A stretch of DNA of 5,499 nt from an uncultured Bacilli bacterium (GCA_944359595.1 CALVSV010000039.1:1-5499), one strand, 5' to 3'; counted from the stretch's first letter, positions 1-5,499 are shown. A program made the numbers and translations. Notes: generated by a model not told the origin, from the letters alone.

Positions 1-603
1 AATAAATATTTTAGGTGCTCTTTTTTTATTTCCACTTAATACATCTAACGATCCACCTACTCCAATAAAAATTCCTTTTTTTGCTTTATTTAAATGTTTA
101 TATATTAATTTTTCTTGTAGTGGTATACCTAGCGCCACCAAAATAATATCAGGTTTTTTTTTTATAATTTCATCAAAAACTTTATCTTTATCATTAATAT
201 ATCCATTAGTTGCTCCAACTATTTTTAAATTTGGATAAGTCTTCTTTATGAAAGAGATCATGTCATCTATAATATTTTGTTTAGCTCCGAAAAGGTATAT
301 ATTTTTATTTAATTCATTACCATATTCTAATAATTTAGTAGATATATCTATACCAGTAATTCTTTCTTTAATATTATATTTTAATAATTTAGCACATTTA
401 ACAACACTTATTCCATCTGGAACAACTACTGTTTCTTTATCTAATAAAAGATTATTTAAATATTCATCTTTATCAGATATATAAAATGTTTCAGGATTTG
501 CAGTAACAATAAACATTTTCTTATTTTTGATTAAATTTTTTTTAACGATCTTATAAAATTCCTCTTTATCGTTTTTATATAATTTATCAAATAAATTTAT
601 CAT
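1..603 (-). CDS. WecG/TagA/CpsF-family glycosyltransferase (C-terminus cut by window edge)
   Basis: The frame reads from ATG at 603 to the left edge: 201 residues, where the family usually has about 240-250, so the C-terminal tail is outside the window. Family motifs occur in order: TANPE at 34-38, PDG at 62-64, RITGID at 81-86, YLFGA at 103-107, a GATNGY segment at 130-135, PDIILVALGIPLQEK at 151-165, and GVGGSLDVLSGNKKRAP at 181-197. In studied TagA enzymes the Asp of the DG motif (here Asp63) is the proposed catalytic base, with nearby Thr/Asn (34, 36) and Gln (163) lining the site. The family transfers a UDP-activated amino sugar to an undecaprenyl-diphosphate-linked sugar on the inner membrane face, for wall teichoic acid (TagA), enterobacterial common antigen (WecG) or capsule (CpsF). 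The sequence does not say which polymer is made here, so no symbol is given. It has its own promoter and follows the tig terminator. A GAAAGAAAGAG stretch (622-632) is the only ribosome-site candidate and sits rather far from the ATG; an ATT start at 612 is conceivable but less likely. Confidence 0.9.
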   Translation of the reverse strand, partial: MINLFDKLYKNDKEEFYKIVKKNLIKNKKMFIVTANPETFYISDKDEYLNNLLLDKETVVVPDGISVVKCAKLLKYNIKERITGIDISTKLLEYGNELNKNIYLFGAKQNIIDDMISFIKKTYPNLKIVGATNGYINDKDKVFDEIIKKKPDIILVALGIPLQEKLIYKHLNKAKKGIFIGVGGSLDVLSGNKKRAPKIFI

Positions 604-638
604 AATTACAATGCAACACCGCTCTTTCTTTCATACAT

Positions 639-667
639 ATTTTATCAAATTATTTAAAATTTGACAA
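639..667 (-). promoter_or_regulatory. sigma-A-type promoter of the TagA-like glycosyltransferase gene
   Basis: On the minus strand a TTGTCA -35 box (667-662) is followed by a 17-base spacer and a TAAAAT -10 box (644-639). Each hexamer differs from consensus at one position, and TG one base before the -10 makes it an extended -10. It lies between the tig terminator and the ATG at 603 and predicts a start site near 632, giving a leader of about 29 bases. Confidence 0.75.
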
Positions 668-672
668 GTAAT

Positions 673-703
673 AAAAAAAACTACTATTTTTTATCAGTAG
701 TTT
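673..703 (-). terminator. intrinsic terminator of tig, overlapping its stop codon
   Basis: On the minus strand AAACTACT (703-696) pairs perfectly with AGTAGTTT (685-678), an 8-bp stem around a 10-base loop (695-686), and the T-run continues to 673. The first arm and loop are the last codons of tig, and the stop codon TAG (686-684) straddles loop and second arm. On the plus strand the stem is followed by TTTCTTTTTTTTC, but no plus-strand gene needs terminating there. Confidence 0.8.
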
Positions 704-1967
704 CTTTTTTTTCTTGATCTTGTAATATTTTAAGTGCTTTATTCATTAAAGCATCATATTTTACAACTTCTTTACCACCAAATGCATTTATAACTTCTTC
801 TTTTGTCATTTCATATAATTCTGATAATTTTTGAAGTCTTTCTTCAAGTTCTTTTTCTTCAACTTTTAATTTTTCTATTTCTACAATTTCTTCTAAAAGT
901 ATTCTAACCTTTACTCTTTTTAATGCATCATCTTTAAATGATTCCTTTACTTCTTCTTCAGTTTTATTTATAAATTTTAAATATGTTTCCATATTTATTC
1001 CTTGCATTTTTATATTTTCACTTGCGTTATAATACATTCTTTCAATTTCATTATTTACAAATTCATCTGGTACTGATTCAATTGAAGATGTTTCAACTAA
1101 TTTATCTAATAAATCATCAACATATTTATTTTCAACTTTATTTGTTTTTTCATTTTTTATATTATCTTTTATATGTTCTTTAAATTCATCTGCTGTATTT
1201 ATTTCATCATATCCTAGATCTTCAAAAAACTCTTTTTCTAGTTCTGGTAATTGTTTAGTTTTTACTTCATTAACTTTTACTTTAAAAATTACTTCTTTAC
1301 CCTTTAAATTTTCAGCTGGATAATCTTCTGGGAAAGTAACAATAATATCTTTTTCTTCACCCTTCTTCATACCAACTATTTGATCTTCAAATCCAGGTAT
1401 AAAAGTATTACTTCCAAGTTCTAACGGATAGTTTTCACTTTTCCCACCATCAAATGGTTCACCATTTAAATATCCATCAAAATCAATTACAACTGTATCT
1501 TTGTTTTCTGCTTTTCCATCTTTAACAATTATTTCAGCATAGTCACGTCTTAGATTTTCTATTTCATCTTCAACTTCTTTTTTACTAACAGATACTTTTT
1601 CTTTTTTAATACCTAAATTTTTATAATCACCTAATTTTATTTCTGGTTTAGTAGTAATTGTAAACTTAATAGTTGCATCATTTTCATTTATATCAACAAT
1701 ATCAACAGTTGGTCTAACAATTGGTTCATATTTATCATTATCCATTATTTTTTTATATTCATCATCTATTGCATAATTTATTGCATCTTCAAACAATGCT
1801 TGAACACCAACTTTTTTATTAAATATTTCACGTGTTACTTTTCCTTTTCTAAAACCATCTACTTTTACTTCATTTTTAACTTTATTAAATGCTTTATCCA
1901 AATATTTTTTCCATTCATCTTTTTCAATTTTTATTTCTACTTCATGAATATTTTTTGCTTTACTCAT
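684..1967 (-). CDS. tig: trigger factor, ribosome-associated chaperone and peptidyl-prolyl isomerase
   Basis: The product is 427 residues, close to the 432 of E. coli trigger factor. It docks at the ribosomal exit tunnel and shields and folds nascent chains in the cytosol. The N-terminal ribosome-binding domain (about 1-145) carries the signature GFRKGK at 38-43. An FKBP-type isomerase domain follows at about 155-236, with VVIDFDGYLNG (159-169), PGFEDQIVGMKKGE (191-204) and FPEDYP (212-217). The rest is the charged, helical C-terminal chaperone domain. An in-frame GTG at 1976 could add three residues, but it lies two bases from the AAAGGA ribosome site (1984-1979), too close to be used. The ATG at 1967 is well spaced and begins the usual MSKAKN-like N-terminus. 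The gene has its own promoter just after galE and a terminator built into its 3' end, so it can form a single-gene unit, although no terminator blocks readthrough from galE. Confidence 0.97.
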   Translation of the reverse strand: MSKAKNIHEVEIKIEKDEWKKYLDKAFNKVKNEVKVDGFRKGKVTREIFNKKVGVQALFEDAINYAIDDEYKKIMDNDKYEPIVRPTVDIVDINENDATIKFTITTKPEIKLGDYKNLGIKKEKVSVSKKEVEDEIENLRRDYAEIIVKDGKAENKDTVVIDFDGYLNGEPFDGGKSENYPLELGSNTFIPGFEDQIVGMKKGEEKDIIVTFPEDYPAENLKGKEVIFKVKVNEVKTKQLPELEKEFFEDLGYDEINTADEFKEHIKDNIKNEKTNKVENKYVDDLLDKLVETSSIESVPDEFVNNEIERMYYNASENIKMQGINMETYLKFINKTEEEVKESFKDDALKRVKVRILLEEIVEIEKLKVEEKELEERLQKLSELYEMTKEEVINAFGGKEVVKYDALMNKALKILQDQEKKETTDKK

Positions 1968-1978
1968 TTTATACACTT

Positions 1979-1984
1979 TCCTTT
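1979..1984 (-). promoter_or_regulatory. ribosome binding site deciding the tig start
   Basis: AAAGGA (1984-1979) leaves 11 bases before the ATG at 1967 (about 9 when aligned to the full anti-Shine-Dalgarno) but only two before the in-frame GTG at 1976. It therefore supports the ATG. Confidence 0.75.
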
Positions 1985-1997
1985 CACTGCACCTAAT

Positions 1998-2026
1998 ATT
2001 ATATTATATATCTTATGTTATTTCAA
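1998..2026 (-). promoter_or_regulatory. sigma-A-type promoter of tig
   Basis: TTGAAA (2026-2021), a 17-base spacer and a perfect TATAAT (2003-1998) lie between the galE stop codon and tig. The -35 box begins three bases after the galE stop (2032-2030). The predicted start site near 1991 gives a leader of about 24 bases, just enough for the ribosome site. Confidence 0.8.
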
Positions 2027-2029
2027 CAT

Positions 2030-3022
2030 TTACTTTAAATTATTTAACTTTTTTCTATATTCTATATCACTTTTAATAATTTGTTCTAAATTTCTTTTTG
2101 GCAACCAACCAAGTATTTCTTTTGCCTTATCATTTGAAGCAATAAGTTTTGCGGGATCCCCTGCACGTCTTTTACCTATTTTATAATTTACTGGATAAAA
2201 TTTTTCTACTTCTTTTATTATTTCTAAAACTGAATATCCTTTATTTGATCCAAGATTAACAAGTAAACTTTTGTTGTTTTTAACCAAATATTTAGCTCCT
2301 AATACATGTGCATCAGCAAGATCTGATACATGAATATAATCTCTTATACATGTTCCATCTGGTGTATCATAATCATTACCAAAAATAGTCATCTCATCTC
2401 TAATACCTAAAGCTGTTTGAACAGTAATTGGTATAATATGTGTTAAATTATCTTTATTAAGTCCTATTTCTAAAGTATCTATTGCTCCAGCGACGTTAAA
2501 ATATCTAAATATACAATAATTCATATCATATCTTTGACACACCCATTTTATTAATTTTTCTGATGCAAGTTTAGTTTCACCATAGGGATTTATTGGTATT
2601 GTTGGATCGTTTTCGCTACATATTGGATTAATAGCTTCTCCATATACGGCAGCAGTAGATGAAAACACAACATTTTTAATATTGAAATCTTTCATCACTT
2701 CTAACATTATTCTTACACCTTCAACATTATTGTAATAATATTCAAGTGGAATACTAACACTTTCAGGTACTATTAACTTAGCCGCAAAATGCATTACAAC
2801 ATCAAACGGTTTAACACTACATTCAATATTGAATATATTTTTTAATTCTTGTTTATTAGTAATATCTCCAAAATAAAATTTAGCATCTTTGTGAATAAAA
2901 TCTCTAGATCCTGTAGATAAATTATCAATAATTACTACTTCATGTCCATCACGAATAAGTTCATAAACAGTGTGAGAACCAATATATCCAGCTCCCCCAA
3001 TAACACATACTTTTAATTTCAT
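2030..3022 (-). CDS. galE: UDP-glucose 4-epimerase (extended short-chain dehydrogenase family)
   Basis: The 330-residue product interconverts UDP-glucose and UDP-galactose using tightly bound NAD, feeding galactose use and surface-glycan synthesis in the cytosol. The Rossmann NAD motif GGAGYIG is at 9-15, with an acidic residue for the adenine ribose at Asp33 (DNLSTG). The catalytic set is Thr123 in SSTAAVYG, Tyr147 and Lys151 (YxxxK in NPYGETK). RYFNVAGA and KRRAGDPAKL (284-293) follow at family positions. The residue aligning with E. coli Tyr299, which limits N-acetyl-sugar substrates, appears to be Leu293, so action on UDP-GlcNAc/GalNAc as well is possible but unproven. The start is secure: GGAGG (3031-3027) lies four bases upstream of ATG. 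That ribosome site begins one base after the glyS stop (3035-3033), so the two genes are probably cotranscribed and translationally coupled. No other Leloir-pathway gene is present, which favours a biosynthetic role. Confidence 0.95.
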   Translation of the reverse strand: MKLKVCVIGGAGYIGSHTVYELIRDGHEVVIIDNLSTGSRDFIHKDAKFYFGDITNKQELKNIFNIECSVKPFDVVMHFAAKLIVPESVSIPLEYYYNNVEGVRIMLEVMKDFNIKNVVFSSTAAVYGEAINPICSENDPTIPINPYGETKLASEKLIKWVCQRYDMNYCIFRYFNVAGAIDTLEIGLNKDNLTHIIPITVQTALGIRDEMTIFGNDYDTPDGTCIRDYIHVSDLADAHVLGAKYLVKNNKSLLVNLGSNKGYSVLEIIKEVEKFYPVNYKIGKRRAGDPAKLIASNDKAKEILGWLPKRNLEQIIKSDIEYRKKLNNLK

Positions 3023-3026
3023 AATA

Positions 3027-3031
3027 CCTCC
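3027..3031 (-). promoter_or_regulatory. strong ribosome binding site of galE
   Basis: GGAGG, four bases before the galE ATG, begins one base after the glyS stop codon. It fixes the galE start and suggests that ribosomes leaving glyS help start galE. Confidence 0.75.
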
Positions 3032-3032
3032 A

Positions 3033-4403
3033 CTAATCTTTAATTTTTTCTTCTATATAAGCTTTTACTTCACTAATATTTAATGTGATTTGTTCCATTG
3101 TATCTCTATTTCTAATAGTTACAGTCCCATTATTAATAGTATTATCATCAACAGTTATGACATATGGAATACCCATTACTTCACTACGTCTATAACGTTT
3201 ACCAATACTACCAGTATCATCATAGCTAACCATAAAATATTTTGATAATTCATTATATAATTCTTCTGCTTTTTCACTATGATATTTTTTTACTAACGGT
3301 GTAACCATACATTTATATGGAGCAATACTAGGTTTAAATTTCATAACAATTCTTTCTGTTCCATCATCTAATGTTTCTTCATGATATGCATTAAATAATA
3401 CGGCTAATACTGTACGATCTAATCCATAAGTTGATTCAATAACATAAGGAATATATTTTTCATTTGTTTCAGGATCTAAATATTCCATTGATTTACCAGA
3501 ATATTCTTGATGTTTACCTAAATCGTAATCAGTTCTATTATGCGTACCGTTTATCTCACCCCATCCAAACGGGAATTTATATTCAATGTCGGTTGCAGCT
3601 TTAGCATAAAAAACTAATTTTTCATGATCATGAAATCTTAACATATCTTCTGGTATTCCTAAATTTATGAAAAACTTTTTACCATATTCTTTAAAGTATT
3701 CATACAATTCCATGTCAGTTCCAGGCTTACAAAATGTTTGATATTCCATTTGTTCGAATTCTAACGTTCTAAATATAAAATTTCCCGGAGTAATTTCATT
3801 TCTAAATGCTTTACCAATTTGCCCTATTGAAAACGGTAATTTTGCCCTCATACTTCGTTGAACATTTAAAAAGTTAACGTATTCTCCTTGAGCATTTTCA
3901 GGTCTTAAATAAACTACGCTTTTAGCATCTTGAGTAACACCTCTATATGTTTCAAACATCAACTTAAATTGTCTTATGTCTGTAAAATTAGTTTTTCCAC
4001 ATTTAGGACATGGCACTTTGTTTTTATTTATGTAATCAATCATCTCCTCATTTGTCATACTATCTCCAATAAAACTATTTGAAAAATCATTGATTAAATT
4101 GTCGGCTCTATGTCTAGTCTTACATTCACGACAATCCGTTAATGGATCTGCAAAAGAATCGACATGTCCACTAGCTTTCCATACTTTTGGATGCATAAGT
4201 ATACCTGCATCTAACTCGTATGCATTAGCCCTTTGTTGAATAAATTGTTTTCGCCATGCATCTTTTATATTATTTTTAAGTCTAGTTCCAAGTGGACCAT
4301 AATCCCATGTATTAGCAAGTCCATCATAAATTTCGCTACCTTGATATATATATCCATATTGTTTACATAAATTAACCATTTTTTCCATTGTTATCTCTTT
4401 CAT
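3033..4403 (-). CDS. glyS: glycyl-tRNA synthetase, homodimeric (eukaryotic/archaeal-like) type
   Basis: The 456-residue class II enzyme charges tRNA-Gly with glycine using ATP. It is the single-chain alpha2 form (about 463 residues in S. aureus), not the split GlyQ/GlyS alpha2beta2 form. The N-terminus has GSEIYDGLANTWDYGPLG (22-39). A zinc-knuckle-like insertion carries CRECKTR (Cys91, Cys94) and CPKCG (Cys132, Cys135). Next come RPENAQG (167-173, usually RPETAQG), motif 2 with FRNE (200-203) and RTLEFEQME (212-220), NRTDYDL, and motif 3 GLDR (327-330). An anticodon-binding domain starting near IAPYKCMVTPL occupies about 360-456. ATG at 4403 overlaps the upstream gene by 32 bases; a second ATG at 4388 (Met6), preceded by AAGAG six bases away, would also give a normal N-terminus, and neither ribosome site is strong. 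The T-box leader 700 bases upstream is the expected control for this gene, reached through the unknown gene between them. Confidence 0.97.
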   Translation of the reverse strand: MKEITMEKMVNLCKQYGYIYQGSEIYDGLANTWDYGPLGTRLKNNIKDAWRKQFIQQRANAYELDAGILMHPKVWKASGHVDSFADPLTDCRECKTRHRADNLINDFSNSFIGDSMTNEEMIDYINKNKVPCPKCGKTNFTDIRQFKLMFETYRGVTQDAKSVVYLRPENAQGEYVNFLNVQRSMRAKLPFSIGQIGKAFRNEITPGNFIFRTLEFEQMEYQTFCKPGTDMELYEYFKEYGKKFFINLGIPEDMLRFHDHEKLVFYAKAATDIEYKFPFGWGEINGTHNRTDYDLGKHQEYSGKSMEYLDPETNEKYIPYVIESTYGLDRTVLAVLFNAYHEETLDDGTERIVMKFKPSIAPYKCMVTPLVKKYHSEKAEELYNELSKYFMVSYDDTGSIGKRYRRSEVMGIPYVITVDDNTINNGTVTIRNRDTMEQITLNISEVKAYIEEKIKD

Positions 4404-5121
4404 ATTTAATCATCTTAACCTTTCTATTTTCTTCTATTTTCTCATCTATTAATTTATTTTGAAATTTATCAATAATTGCTATATATTTATTCTTATTTTT
4501 AATATCATTAATAATTATATTTTTATTGCCCTTAAATTTCAATATTATTTTTTTATCATCCTTTATATATCCCTCACACTCTTCATTTTGATAAAATCTA
4601 TCAAAAAACAAATTTACAATATCCATACAATTAAATCTACTATCAGAGACATCATGACATATAACAATATCTTTTTTCATACTATAAAAGCAAGTAGATT
4701 TATTAGTATTAGATATATATATATTATTAATTTCTTCTTTTTTAATATATTTTTTTGCTTTAAATAATAAATTCTTTTCATTTAATTTTAATATATGGTT
4801 TATAAAATTTTTATATTCAAGTTTACTAAAATCAATAGAAATATTTATATTTTTACCCCTATTACAATTAATGATTATATCATTATCTGTAAACGTAAGA
4901 GAAAAAATCCCCTTTTTTATTCCATTATTAATGATATCGTACAAAAGACATATAATTTTATTATTAAAATAATAACTTAAAACTTTATTTGTTTCCTGTG
5001 TAACATATGCTTGCTTGTTGGAATCGTATACTACAAACGCTAATAAAGGATCCGAATAATTATCTAATAAATTAATTTTTACGATATCAACATTTTTTAA
5101 AAATTCAAATTTTTTATCCAT
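4372..5121 (-). CDS. protein of unknown function, first gene of the T-box-controlled glyS operon
   Basis: I do not recognise this 249-residue protein. It is rich in Lys, Asn and Ile, strongly charged, and shows no signal peptide, long hydrophobic segment or nucleotide-binding motif. The N-terminal third (about 1-75) is mixed, with VVYDSNKQAYVTQETNKV resembling a small beta-rich module. Residues 80-130 alternate Ile/Asn/Lys, and the C-terminal 50 residues are highly charged and probably helical. Its six cysteines do not form a CxxC pair. The start is well supported: AAGGTGG (5132-5126) lies four bases before ATG. The 3' end overlaps glyS by 32 bases (17 if glyS starts at its second ATG), so the two are cotranscribed and probably coupled. 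In Bacillus-type genomes the slot before the glycyl-tRNA synthetase genes often holds recO, which has a similar length, but no RecO N-terminal pattern or zinc cysteines are visible. It is a real gene by its ribosome site, length and operon position; its function is unknown. Confidence 0.8.
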   Translation of the reverse strand: MDKKFEFLKNVDIVKINLLDNYSDPLLAFVVYDSNKQAYVTQETNKVLSYYFNNKIICLLYDIINNGIKKGIFSLTFTDNDIIINCNRGKNINISIDFSKLEYKNFINHILKLNEKNLLFKAKKYIKKEEINNIYISNTNKSTCFYSMKKDIVICHDVSDSRFNCMDIVNLFFDRFYQNEECEGYIKDDKKIILKFKGNKNIIINDIKNKNKYIAIIDKFQNKLIDEKIEENRKVKMIKYERDNNGKNG

Positions 5122-5125
5122 AAAA

Positions 5126-5132
5126 CCACCTT
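5126..5132 (-). promoter_or_regulatory. ribosome binding site of the unknown gene, complementary to the T-box
   Basis: AAGGTGG (5132-5126) with a four-base gap fixes the ATG at 5121. The stretch 5129-5121 can pair with the T-box stretch 5187-5179 upstream (nine pairs, three of them G-U), so the site could be masked by the leader. Confidence 0.65.
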
Positions 5133-5139
5133 AAAATAC

Positions 5140-5205
5140 AAAAACTCTTAAAATAACATAGAGACGATTATAAAAACCGCGGTTCCACTCTATTTATTCT
5201 AAGAG
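5140..5205 (-). terminator. terminator-like long hairpin that contains the antiterminator
   Basis: The first arm (5205-5188) and the second arm (5163-5145) pair over 18 base pairs with one G-U and one bulged G (5157), and UUUUU follows at 5144-5140. The top six pairs are helix A1 of the T-box element, so the two structures are nested, not alternatives. The base of the stem is AU-rich, which makes strong termination uncertain. An alternative CUCU/AGAG hairpin using only the downstream half is much weaker. Confidence 0.45.
5158..5193 (-). promoter_or_regulatory. T-box antiterminator/antisequestrator element
   Basis: The canonical fold is complete. Helix A1 is AUAGAG (5193-5188) with CUCUAU (5163-5158). 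The seven-base bulge UGGAACC (5187-5181) holds the tRNA acceptor-end binding bases. Helix A2 is GCGGUU (5180-5175) with AAUCGU (5169-5164), closed by a UUUAU loop (5174-5170). Confidence 0.85.
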
Positions 5206-5264
5206 AATCCCTTTCTTATTGTATAGCTAGAACTTTCCACATTCATCATCGCTTGCATACTTAT

Positions 5265-5293
5265 ATATTATTATATTTTTTTTAATTTGTAAA
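5265..5293 (-). promoter_or_regulatory. probable promoter of the T-box / unknown gene / glyS / galE operon
   Basis: TTTACA (5293-5288), a 17-base spacer and TAATAT (5270-5265) predict a start site near 5258-5261, right at the base of the Stem I-like hairpin. The -10 box matches consensus at only four of six positions, and the surrounding run of A and T offers other -10 boxes, for example TATAAT nearby at poorer spacing. Confidence 0.5.
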
Positions 5294-5312
5294 CAATAAT
5301 ACTATATTTTAT

Positions 5313-5498
5313 TTATAATTTTAATTGATATTGCTTATTATCAGTTATCTTTTTTCTAATTTCTAATATCTTATTTTTCACTTCATCTTCTGTATATAAA
5401 AATCTATTCATTAAAATATGTATATAATTTTTTTTATTTTCTATACATTTAGACATTATCAACATAAATTGTTGTTCCTCCCAACTAAGATATGCATA
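5313..5498 (-). CDS. C-terminal end of an unrecognised protein (start beyond window edge)
   Basis: An open minus-strand frame runs from the right edge to TAA at 5315-5313 and shows the last 61 residues of a protein. The visible part starts YAYLSWEEQQF, continues through a helical-looking stretch with NRFLYTEDEV, and ends in a Lys-rich tail NKQYQLKL. No family motif is visible. A Cys, Met-rich helix and acidic/basic alternation suggest a soluble helical domain. It ends 20 bases before the -35 box of the next operon with no clear terminator between. The other two minus-strand frames are interrupted by stops here, and codon choice resembles the neighbours, so it is probably a real gene cut by the window. 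Confidence 0.6.
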   Translation of the reverse strand, partial: YAYLSWEEQQFMLIMSKCIENKKNYIHILMNRFLYTEDEVKNKILEIRKKITDNKQYQLKL

Positions 5499-5499
5499 T

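Larger units (their letters stand above)
5140..5260 (-). ncRNA. T-box leader (tRNA-sensing riboswitch), probably for tRNA-Gly
   Basis: The core AGAGTGGAACCGCGG (5191-5177) matches the T-box consensus AGGGTGGNACCGCG apart from one base. T-box leaders bind a cognate uncharged tRNA: the codon-like specifier reads the anticodon and the UGGN bulge reads the free CCA end, and the downstream genes are then switched on. Since glyS is the only synthetase gene downstream, the cognate tRNA should be tRNA-Gly, by inference. The part before the core is unusually short. A Stem I-like hairpin can be drawn from 5260 to 5221: GUAU/AUAC at the base, AGC/GCU, an internal GAUGAU loop, then GAAU/GUUC around the loop GUGGAAA. 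GCGAUGAU and GUGGAAA resemble the apical part of normal Stem I. I cannot fix the specifier: glycine-like triplets GGA or GGG occur at 5239-5237 and in the GGGAUUC stretch just before the core. The T-box call is secure; limits and mechanism are not. Confidence 0.85.

Noticed and set aside
248..484. Open frame on the plus strand, 78 residues
   Set aside because: It lies antisense inside the glycosyltransferase gene, whose family motifs fix the true frame; it has no ribosome site of its own.
606..638. Ten-codon minus-strand reading frame just before the glycosyltransferase start, a possible leader peptide
   Set aside because: Its ATG lies upstream of the predicted transcription start near 632 and it has no ribosome site.
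1977..2032. Terminator between galE and tig
   Set aside because: The gap holds a promoter but no GC-containing inverted repeat followed by a T-run.
983..2186. Plus-strand open frames at 983-1183 and 1800-2186 with Phe/Tyr/Leu-rich, membrane-like translations
   Set aside because: They are antisense to tig and galE. Runs of Phe and Tyr are the expected complement of Lys/Glu/Asn-rich coding in AT-rich DNA, not real membrane proteins.
4459..4980. Plus-strand open frames at 4459-4767 and 4795-4980
   Set aside because: They are antisense to the 249-residue gene, which has a good ribosome site and operon context; the Ile/Phe-rich translations are composition artefacts.
4372..5121. Assigning recO to the 249-residue gene by position and length
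   Set aside because: Neither a RecO-like N-terminal pattern nor a zinc-binding cysteine cluster is visible; context alone is too weak.
1..5499. Genetic code 4 (TGA read as Trp), suggested by the very low GC content
   Set aside because: All genes read through without in-frame TGA and use TGG for Trp; stops are TAA and TAG, so there is no positive evidence for a changed code.
1..5499. CRISPR array, mobile element, phage or defence system
   Set aside because: There are no spaced direct repeats, terminal inverted repeats, transposase or nuclease motifs; gene content is housekeeping and surface-sugar enzymes.

Overview
The window is a very AT-rich (roughly three quarters A+T by eye), densely packed bacterial segment in which every recognisable gene lies on the minus strand. 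A T-box leader, a single-chain eukaryotic-type glycyl-tRNA synthetase, A/G-rich Shine-Dalgarno sequences and sigma-A-type promoters point to a low-GC Gram-positive lineage (Bacillota, or a Mycoplasmatota/RF39-like relative). Trp is encoded by TGG and stops are TAA/TAG, so nothing calls for genetic code 4. The lineage is an inference from gene types and composition, not from a marker search.

Read in the direction of transcription (right to left): the 61-residue C-terminal end of an unrecognised gene (5498-5313) enters from the right edge. A promoter (5265-5293) then starts a leader holding an unmistakable T-box core (5158-5193). The leader precedes a 249-residue protein of unknown function (5121-4372), which overlaps glyS, the class II glycyl-tRNA synthetase (4403-3033). 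Ten bases further on is galE, UDP-glucose 4-epimerase (3022-2030), whose strong ribosome site starts right after the glyS stop. The three genes look like one operon controlled by uncharged tRNA, most likely tRNA-Gly.

Next comes tig, trigger factor (1967-684). It has its own promoter just past the galE stop and ends in an intrinsic terminator whose hairpin is built from its last codons and its stop. A further promoter (639-667) drives a TagA/WecG/CpsF-family glycosyltransferase (603 to the left edge, C-terminus missing), a cell-surface polymer enzyme. GalE and TagA-like functions both concern surface sugars, while GlyS and trigger factor serve translation and folding of new proteins. This is mostly a housekeeping neighbourhood.

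The most interesting part is the T-box leader. It is very short, its antiterminator continues into an 18-bp helix ending in a U-run, and its T-box sequence is complementary to the ribosome site of the unknown gene. That unknown gene, placed between a tRNA sensor and glyS, is the second point worth attention. No CRISPR array, mobile element, tRNA or rRNA gene was seen.
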